Of a stretch of 64,000 bases of DNA, positions 57,026 to 64,000 are shown piece by piece; position 1 is the stretch's first letter; every line of letters begins with the position of its first letter. The notes under the pieces were generated by a model. The model saw only the letters and a list, made by a program, of their open reading frames with translations, made no database searches and was not told the origin of the DNA. Both the position numbers and the translations under genes were made by a program. This stretch comes from Cotesia glomerata (taxonomy: Eukaryota; Arthropoda; Insecta; Hymenoptera; Braconidae): the NCBI RefSeq assembly GCF_020080835.1, contig NW_025401443.1, positions 1,189,003 to 1,253,002 of the forward strand, given 5' to 3'.

Positions 57026-57684
57026 ATGAATCTTGATAATTTAAATTTAGAAACATTAATTATACATGGAGACATGGCTTTTACGAATGATAATTGGTCG
57101 CACGAACTCAAGAAGCAGATAATTGGTAAGTCAAAATTAAAATGTATACACTTCTCAGATAATTTTTAATTAAAAAAATTTGAATAAGAAAAAAGTTCTT
57201 AGTTAAATTAAAAAAGAAATTGCTTTAAAAAATCAAAAATTGAAAATTATATTAAATAATTTTTTGTTTTATCACAGACTACGTTGAAGAAGTCAATGGA
57301 ACATACATTGTTGGTTGTACAACCGTTGTAAAGGTTTTCTTGAGAGATGGGCGGACTCATGAAGCTATGTCATTCAAAGAATCTCGTAGCGAATCAATTG
57401 GCGCAGCTTATGATGAAGCACGAAATGTAATTATTTACAATATTATTTACATGTATTTTTTACATTATTATTTACAGTATTATTTATAATTCATTTTAAT
57501 AACTTAATCTTTTTTTTTTATTTTATGACAGAAATCTTTCCATCGAGCCTTGTATGACGCCTTTACGTTTTTTTGGGAATTTATGAAGATAATGGAGAAG
57601 CTGAGTAATGAAAAGGTGCAAAGAATGGTCAAGCAGAAACAGTTAAAAGCCGAATGGAATAATAAAAATATTGTAAAAAATTAA
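57026..57684 (+). CDS. RAD52/Rad22-like annealing protein, three exons, Helitron-borne
   Basis: Exons 57026-57125, 57278-57426 and 57532-57684 join in frame to a 133-residue protein. Donors are GTAAGT and GTAATT; acceptors TATCACAG and TATGACAG follow pyrimidine tracts. AATAAA lies at 57797. Exon 1 gives FTNDNWSHELKKQIIDY. Exon 2 gives VEEVNGTYIVGCTTVVKVF and LRDGRTHEAMSFKE. Exon 3 gives SFHRALYDAFTFFWEF. This follows the RAD52 core pattern: GW-x-H, then a hydrophobic/acidic strand, NG-x-Y-x-VGC, V-x-V-x-L-x-DG-x-x-HE, then a helix with A...A..K...RAL..F. RAD52 rings anneal complementary single strands. It lacks the C-terminal RAD51/RPA-binding half, like phage single-strand-annealing proteins. 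It is intact although the neighbouring transposase gene is broken. The family assignment is by eye. Confidence 0.75.
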
Positions 57685-57939
57685 TTAGTCATATTATTTT
57701 AAAGTCAAAATTAAAATTTACCTTTTTATTAAAAAAAAAAAAAAACACTAACGTATAAATTTATAAGTATTTATTCTTGGTTGTTTAACAGGACGAAATA
57801 AAAAATCGTTTCAAGTTTTGATCTATTGCAGCTATTAATTAAATATTTTGACTTTTTTTTTATTTTTATTTTACACCATGCATTTTTTCTAAGGGCATTA
57901 TTCCCGAACTCTATTCCAGCCTAGTTTCAGAGTTCTAAA

Positions 57940-58620
57940 AGCTATAGATTGGAATACACATTTTTTTTTTAATTTTTAACGCCCTCGCACAACCCTCTTG
58001 GAGTTGAATATCATAAAATTAATTCTTGATAAACTCAAACATGCCAAAAAAAATATTTTGGCCAAGTTTTAAAGTTCTTAAAGCAATAGATTGGAAGATA
58101 CAAATTTTTAATATTTTTAACGCCCCCGCACAACCCCCTTAGGGTTTAATATCATAAAATTAGTTCTTAGTAAATTCAAACATGACAAAAGAAATATTCT
58201 GGCCAAGTTCCAGAGTTTCAAAAGCTATAGATTGGAAAAAACAATTTTTTTAATTTTTAACGCCCCCGCACTCCCTCTAGGGGTGAAATATCATAAAATT
58301 AGTTGTTAGTAAACTCAAAGATGCTAAAAAAAATTTTTTGGTCAAGTTTCAGAGTTCTAAAAGCTATAGATAGGAAGATAAAAATTTTTTTTTAATTTTC
58401 AACGCCCCCGCATTCCCTTCTGGGGGTGGAATATCATGAAATTAGTTCTTAGTAAATTCAAACATGCCAAAAAGAGTATCTTGACTAAGTTTAATACCTA
58501 TAAGAGCTGTATTTTTCAAATGTGAATTTTTTTCAATTAACACCCCCGCAACCCCTCTTGGGGGTGGAATTTCGTAAAATCCGTTCTTAGCTGACCTCTA
58601 CTCGGTGAAAAGAATATTCC
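57940..58620 (+). repeat. Five ~140-bp tandem repeats near the Helitron 5' end
   Basis: The word 'aacgcccccgcac' or a variant recurs at about 57978, 58119, 58259, 58401 and 58541. Each is followed by 'ggggttgaatatcataaaat', 'tagttcttagtaaactcaaa' and 'agagttctaaaagctataga'. Subterminal repeats of this sort are frequent in Helitrons. Confidence 0.75.
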
Positions 58621-58708
58621 TACCAAATTTCAAGTCTTTAGCTCTAATGGTTCCAGAGATATCGTGATGAGTGACTATATAGGTGGAAATCTCTTATATA
58701 TATATAGA

Positions 58709-60010
58709 TGACCTAAAGGTAATTTTATAATATAAAATTAATGATAAAGTGTCTAAAGTTTATTGCTGTAATAATAAATAAATTCAAATAATTTGAAATA
58801 AATTATTTACACTCTAAAATCAATTTTTATATTCAAAAATCAATTATTTATTATCTAAAATAATTTTTACACGAAAAACCGATGATTTATTGCATGTAAT
58901 TCATTTTTATAGTTAATAATAATTATAGTTAATAATAATTGATCATTTATAATCTAAAATTAATTTTTTTTATTTTTTATTTAATAACCTCCCATCCAAA
59001 ATCATTATTTATATTAAAAAATTAATTCCCATCATTCAAAATTATTTTCAATAATTTAAAATATTCTATTTATGATGTAAAATTTATTTCCATAATAAAA
59101 AATTAATGTTAATGATATAAAATAAAACTTTGTCATATATAAATAATTTTTTATAGTCTTAAATTAATTTTCATAATCAAAAATGAATAATTTATAACAA
59201 GATATTTATTTTTATGCAGAAAATCGATGATTTATTTAATCTTATCGATTTTCACAATATAAAATTGATTTAAAATCAATTTTGATGGTATAAGATGAAT
59301 TTTCCCATCATAAATTTAATTATTTATTACCTAAAATCAATAATAATTATACAAAATCAATTATTTATTGGCTCAAGTTAATTCATATAATAATAAATGA
59401 ACTTCAATAATTTAAAATTAATTAGTTACCATCTTAAATTAATTTTCATGGACTAAAATTAATTTTAATAACTGTAATTTGTAAATAATATTTGTAATTT
59501 GAAATTTAATATATTAATATATAAATATTTAAATATTTATATTCCAAAATTAATTTTCGTAATATAAAATTAATTTCAATGATTCAAAATTAATATTTAT
59601 AAATTAAAATTAAATATTTACAATCTAAAATTAATTTTGATTATTGAAAATTTATTATTTATTGTCTAAATTTTATTTTCAGAATCGTAAATTAATTTAA
59701 ATGGTTTAAAATAATTATTTATGATTTAAAATTAATTTTTATAATATAAAATTAATTTTAATAATTTTTAATTAATATTTCTAATTGAGAGTTAATTATT
59801 TATATTCTGAAAGAATATTCATAATTCAAAATTAGTTATTTAAAATTTAAATTCAATTTTTTCAATATAAAATCATTTTTCCTATAGTAAAATGAATTAT
59901 TTATGATTGAATATTAATTTTTGTAATATAAAATAAATTATTTATTGCCTTAAGTTCATTTTAATAATAAAAAATAAATTTTAATAATTCAAAATTGATA
60001 TTTATAATTT
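58709..60010. repeat. Degenerate AT-rich repeat
   Basis: Continues the repeat interrupted by the Helitron. Only AAATTAATTT-type units are visible. Confidence 0.55.
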
Positions 60011-60193
60011 AGAATTAAATATTTATTTATTTATTTATTTTCCTTATATACATCTCAACAGCCTAAGGGCCAATAACAGAGATACAAACGTTATTCTGAA
60101 AGGCGCATGACAGCGAACATTCCAGTATATATCATATTTATATAAATTTTATAGCATGACTTTTAACAGAGTAATAATATCATTTAATGTACT
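60011..60193 (-). mobile_element. CR1-like 3' end fragment
   Basis: 'tatatacatctcaacagcct' + 'aagggccaataacagagata' and the following ~40 bases match 22740-22810 and 27305-27370, the 3' end of the CR1-like element. A (TTTA)n run on the left corresponds to its (TAAA)n tail. The fragment is 5'-truncated, as usual for such insertions, and abuts the second Helitron. Confidence 0.55.
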
Positions 60194-60539
60194 ACTAGAT
60201 TAGTGACGCGCGCAAGCGCGCGTGTGTGTTGTTTTGGTTTTGAGACTAAATTTTGTTATGATAATGTTATGGGTTCTGCCATTTTGAACTGCGAGTACCG
60301 GTGTTTTCGAGGTGAAGTCCCCTAATGATTTAATCACTTGATCGGAAAGTAGTAGCGCGTTTATTAAAAATTGCACATTAAAAATTGGGATACAAGTCTA
60401 TTTGGTTGGTTGTCCAGTGTTGAATAGATTTATGTAATTATTTATAAATATCCTTAAGATTTGTTAACAAATAGATTCATTTGATCAACTACGTTTTAAA
60501 ATGTTAACATTTCTGTAAAAGCCGGCAAAAATAAAATAA

Positions 60540-60960
60540 ACAGCGCTCATTAACAGGTGTTTTTGTATATTCCTTTTTTTACTTTTTTTTACAATATTTT
60601 TCGGTAATATTTATGAATAATTTTATTGATATAATAACATGTTCATTTCTTTTTTTTGTTGTGTTTATGAGTTTTACCATTTTTGTAAATTGAGCAATAA
60701 AATTGACACAAAATACGCTCGAACACGGGCGCTCATTAACAGGTTTTTTTGTGTATTCCTTTTTGTGTTCATCTTTGAATTATTTTTCGGTAATATTTAT
60801 GAATAATTTTAATGACATGATAACATGTCCATTTCTTTTTTTTGCTGTGTTTGTAAGTGTTGGCATTTTTGTAAATTGTACAATAAAATTGATACAAAAA
60901 CCGCGAAACACGAGCGCTCATTAACAGGTGTTTTTGTGTTTTTTTTATTGCTCTATGAAT
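60540..60960 (+). repeat. ~186-bp tandem repeats in the second Helitron
   Basis: 'cgctcattaacaggtgtttt' occurs at about 60543, 60729 and 60915, each followed by 'tttttcggtaatatttatga' or a related phrase. The third unit is incomplete. The open frame at 60703-60924 arises from the repeat. Confidence 0.7.
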
Positions 60961-61637
60961 AATTTTGTGCACTTGTATATTTATGAATGGTGTTGAGTTC
61001 AGATTAACGTATGGATCCGAAATTATATTAATGCATTTTTATAATTATATTCATGTGTTTTATGTACGTGCAGGTTTCGTATATATGTGTATTATATATT
61101 CGAGAGGACAATTCGTTTAGATTAGCATCACAATATATCCCCGATTAGAAGAAGGTATTTGAAAATATTTCCTTTATGCAAAATGTAAATCTATATAGTA
61201 TTCAAATTAGATCCTTTTCAATCATTTCAAATCGTTTCGATTGATTTCAAATTTTTTTTTTTAATAAAAGATGATTCTGATATAGTCTATCGAATGTCAG
61301 TATTTTTATGAATGGGTATTCATCTAAACTTAATTGGTGGAGTGCTCGTATATGATTCGTATGTTACTATAAGAGTAAATGCAACAAAAAATAGAGAAGA
61401 GGCATAATGAAAAGTATTACTGAACATGATGAAAAGTATTACCGAATTGGGATTCTACATATATTACGTAGGTTATCATGCCTATGTTATGCTTACGTAT
61501 CTGTGGATGATTACGTGTAAGGACAGAGGAACTATATCAAATTTATCGCAATCATTCTTTGTAAAGTTATTTAAATAAATAAAATAAATAGTTCAAATTA
61601 ATCTTTCGATAAAAGTACTAATTTTGTTTGATAGGAC
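60961..61637. other. Helitron 3' non-coding region between tandem repeats and helicase gene
   Basis: AT-rich, without ORFs or recognisable repeats. Confidence 0.4.
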
Positions 61638-62453
61638 CTACGAAAAGATTTCTTTATAAACGATGTTTTTAACCGTTTTATCTTTTTTATCATGAGTAAA
61701 ATATACTTGTAATGATGTCCAGCATCTGACTCGTGAAAAAGCAACATAGAGTTGACCATGATTAAAAACATCTTTAGTGAGATCGACTCCAATTTTTTCA
61801 AATGTCTGACCCTGGGCTTTGTTAATAGTCATGCAGAATGCTACTCTAATTGGAAACTGTCGTCTCTTGAAAGTGAAAGGATATGTATTTTCACAATATA
61901 ATGTTAATCTATTGATAAAAACAATTTCTCCAGATCTATCACCTGATAAAATTTTACACTTTAAGAGATTGTCTGCCATCTCTAAAATGATCATCCTTGT
62001 ACCATTACAAAGCCCTTCACTTAAATTCAAATTTCTAATCAACATAACTATTGAGTATTGACGTAATTGAAGTTCATACGGCGGAAAATTAGGTGGATTC
62101 AATGTGTTTAAATATTCTGGTAATAAAGCTTCATCCATACTTCCATTATCACAATTTTCTGTGCTGTCAGTAGCCACATAAGTCTTTTCCGTGCAAAATT
62201 CTAAAAGTTTAATCACTTGCTTATTAATGATATCAACATCTATATTTCTGGCCGATAAAATGACAGTTGATGTAAGTTCATTATAACGCTTACCTCTGAT
62301 TATTGCACCATAAACATTTTCAACAATATTATCATCCGTTGATGTAAAACACATGGCAGGAAGATTAACTTGATCATCATAATCATTGAGAGTTCCGTCA
62401 CCTATATTTAATAAAAATTCGATAAATTCTCTCTCGTTTGGTAATGCTCTCAT
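61638..62453 (-). pseudogene. Second Helitron helicase, C-terminal part
   Basis: MRALPNEREFIEFLLNIGDG is followed by LNTLNPPNFPPYELQLRQYS, MLIRNLNLSEGLCNGTRMII, FCMTINKAQGQTFEKIGVDL and LYVAFSRVRCWTSLQVYF. These are the late SF1B/PIF1 helicase motifs. The gene ends at IVYKEIFS, close to the KNVVYKE end of the first Helitron. Upstream it is in frame with the next piece across a TAA at about 62472-62474, so the Met shown is not the real start. Confidence 0.85.
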
Positions 62454-62480
62454 GTTTTGCGTTAACGAAAATTTCCGAAA

Positions 62481-62968
62481 TTATTTCCATAAGAAACTAA
62501 ATTTAATCGAAAGATTGACCGTTTCACTGCGAGTAGCATGTGGTTGTACGGGAAGTAGTTGACGAAAATCTCCACCTAAGATCACTAACTTTCCACCGAA
62601 CGGAATATCATTATCCATTATGTGTCTTAATGTTCGGTCAATTATTTCTAAAGCGTATCTAGGTGACATAGGAGCCTCGTCCCTAATAAATACGTCAATA
62701 TTCTTTAGATATTGTCCTTGCTTAGAATTAGGTTTTATATATGAGGATGAATCAGAAAACATCGGAACAGGTAAGCCAAAAGTTTTATGTACAGTCTTCC
62801 CATTGGGTAATAGAGTTGCTGCGATACCAGTGTACGCCATTGTACAAACTTGTTTGTTGTCGTTTGTCAGTATTTGATACAACGTTTTGTAAATGAAAGT
62901 TTTTCCAGAACCACCAGGCCCGTCTATGTAAATACAATTTGGAGAGGGAGTATTAAGACCAGTGTTAT
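62481..62968 (-). pseudogene. Second Helitron helicase, Walker A/B part
   Basis: Directly inside the piggyBac-like insertion the frame reads NTGLNTPSPNCIYIDGPGGS then GKTF (Walker A). It continues TMAYTGIAATLLPNGKTVHK, NIDVFIRDEAPMSPRYALEI (Walker B, DEAP) and LVILGGDFRQLLPVQPHATR, typical of Helitron PIF1 helicases. It stops at the TAA near 62472. No other damage is visible. Confidence 0.85.
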
Positions 62969-62972
62969 TTAA

Positions 62973-63764
62973 CCCTTCGTTGGTCGCGCTATGAGCGATT
63001 CCCCGCTTTTTTTTTTCAATTCGTTATAAAAAAAAAAATAATTTTTTCCAGCCTTAAAAAATTTAGCTATTCCTTCTTCAATTCATTTAGCATGCACCTA
63101 AACAGTTTTTAAAGTTGTAGGTATTTTTATTAATTAGATATTAAATAATAAATGTCGTAAGAACATGGAATCGCGGCGATTCCCCGTAAGCGCGACCAAA
63201 CCCGACCATGAAATTTTATTCGCAGCATTGCCAATTATATGAAACTTGAATAAATAAAAACAATATGGCCGTCATCAGCTGTTATAGTTGTTATGCGCAT
63301 GTCCCATAAAGTTATTTATTTAATTTATTTGTGCAATGTTATTGTAAGTAATTTTAATATAAAAATAAAAATATAAATATAAATAAATAAATATCATTAC
63401 GTGGATTGAATCTCAAGAATAATAATATTACTACTGTTTCAAGTCATTATTCTTAAATAATAATTCTTAATATATATAATTTCTGTTCTTATTATGTGTT
63501 CTTATGTATAATTCTTAATTATATGTGAATGTTATAAAATGTAATTTTTCAATAAAAAAAATATTAATTTACGAGGAACTTTCATCATCCATTTGATTTC
63601 ATTGTTCTATTGCGCTAATTATTAATTTTTATTTCATACCAACTCAAATTTTACCGCGCTTACTTAAAAGTATACTTGGCAACACTGTAAGAAAATTAAC
63701 ATTGCGGCGATTCCCTAACCACGCGACCAATGAAGGCGGGCAGTGAAGCGCGACCAACGAATGG
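62973..63764. mobile_element. piggyBac-like MITE, 792 bp, TTAA target
   Basis: Ends CCCTTCGTTGGTCGCGCT and, inverted, CCATTCGTTGGTCGCGCT form an ~18-bp TIR flanked by TTAA on both sides (62969-62972, 63765-63768). Subterminal GGTCGCG and GCGATTCCCC words recur at both ends (62984-63005; 63170-63195; 63708-63726). There is no transposase ORF. TTAA duplication with a CC start is the piggyBac signature. It interrupts the helicase gene at the codons before NNTGLNTP. Confidence 0.8.
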
Positions 63765-63768
63765 TTAA

Positions 63769-64000
63769 TGAATCTACTACAAGATCTACAATTTCTTTTT
63801 GTTGGGCATTAAGCTTATTGTAGAGTAATTGTGGATCCTCTTGTTCTTGGGATTGTAATAATTCATCATCAGGCATTATATTATCAATATCATCAATTTG
63901 TGGCATACTTGAGAACTTTAGAACGTTGTGGCCTTCACGATTAAGTATAAAATTAATATGAATATAAGCTCTTCTCTGTGCTTCTTCTGGTTCGAAATTT
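63769..64000 (-). pseudogene. Second Helitron helicase, upstream part (continues past window)
   Basis: Open to the window edge: EEAQRRAYIHINFILNREGH, MPQIDDIDNIMPDDELLQSQ and LNAQQKEIVDLVVDSL, the segment that in PIF1-type Helitron helicases lies just before Walker A. Reading resumes at 62968 in frame once the MITE and one TTAA copy are ignored, so the insertion is the only break here. Confidence 0.8.

Larger units (their letters stand above)
50187..58708 (-). mobile_element. Helitron (OTU-containing type), complete ends, 8.5 kb
   Basis: On the minus strand it begins TCTATATATATATAAGAG (58708 downward) and ends CTAG (50190-50187). It is inserted between A and T, with no target duplication, as known for Helitrons. 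A hairpin GCC-A-CGC-GAA-GCG-GGC lies just inside the 3' end (50200-50215). It encodes OTU, Rep and PIF1-type helicase regions as one long minus-strand frame broken by two stops and one frameshift. A separate plus-strand intron-containing gene lies near the 5' end (57026-57684), next to ~140-bp tandem repeats (57940-58620). Confidence 0.9.
60194..64000 (-). mobile_element. Second Helitron, 3' part, running off the window
   Basis: The 3' end on the minus strand is CTAG (60197-60194) followed by T. It is preceded by a perfect hairpin CGCGCGC-AA-GCGCGCG (60207-60222). Next come ~186-bp tandem repeats (60540-60960) and the helicase gene. The 5' end is beyond 64000. Helicase residues differ strongly from the first Helitron, so it is another family. 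Confidence 0.8.

Noticed and set aside
60703..60972. Short ORFs on both strands
   Set aside because: Generated by the ~186-bp tandem repeat of the second Helitron; no conserved protein pattern.

Overview
This window looks like a gene-poor, AT-rich, transposon-dense piece of an insect genome, most likely a hymenopteran such as a parasitoid wasp. That is an inference from the element types (R1-, LOA- and CR1-like non-LTR retrotransposons, OTU-type Helitrons, a piggyBac-like MITE, TIR elements beginning ACAGGGTGTCCCA) and from the introns and splice sites. No intact host gene is convincing. The only host-like coding trace is a Ser-rich exon-like stretch at 430-934 that appears frameshifted.

Layout, left to right. 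1-372 is the end of an interspersed repeat called family A here. 1943-17152 is a giant foldback element: ~310-bp terminal inverted repeats enclose ~93-bp tandem arrays that flip orientation near 6150, so nearly all of it is one long palindrome. Its right arm is split by a LOA/Baggins-like non-LTR element (6705-12446, 12-bp target duplication) and a solo LTR (14995-15992, 4-bp target duplication). 17.2-22.6 kb holds short repeats, another family A copy and an internally deleted CR1/Jockey-like element. 22629-28578 is a rearranged locus: a 3.6-kb block (23566-27185), homologous to 35096-39117, sits between two copies of a 937-bp target segment, with a 10-bp duplicated filler at the right junction. 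The block carries a TA-flanked foldback element with 24-bp internal repeats, a family A copy and the start of an R1-clade element. 28.8-31.7 kb is a decayed non-LTR element. 31.7-35.1 kb is degenerate AT-rich repeat with two tRNA-like sequences.

36.9-47.6 kb is a nest. A family A element contains an (AC)n microsatellite, and R1-clade elements have repeatedly entered that microsatellite, leaving a 3' fragment and two near-complete elements head-to-tail, each bounded by (AC)n. 50187-58708 is a complete Helitron (minus strand; OTU + Rep + helicase) with recognisable TC and CTAG ends and a clean A|T empty site. 60194-64000 is the 3' part of a second Helitron whose helicase gene is interrupted by a TTAA-flanked piggyBac-like MITE (62973-63764).

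The most notable observation is in the first Helitron. On the strand opposite its transposase lies an apparently intact three-exon gene (57026-57684) whose 133-residue product resembles the RAD52/Rad22 single-strand-annealing domain. The Rep/helicase gene of the same copy is broken by two stops and a frameshift, while this small gene has clean splice sites and no disruptions. A Rad52-type annealing protein carried by a rolling-circle transposon would be a plausible cargo or accessory factor and deserves checking. All calls come from reading the sequence; no database search was run.
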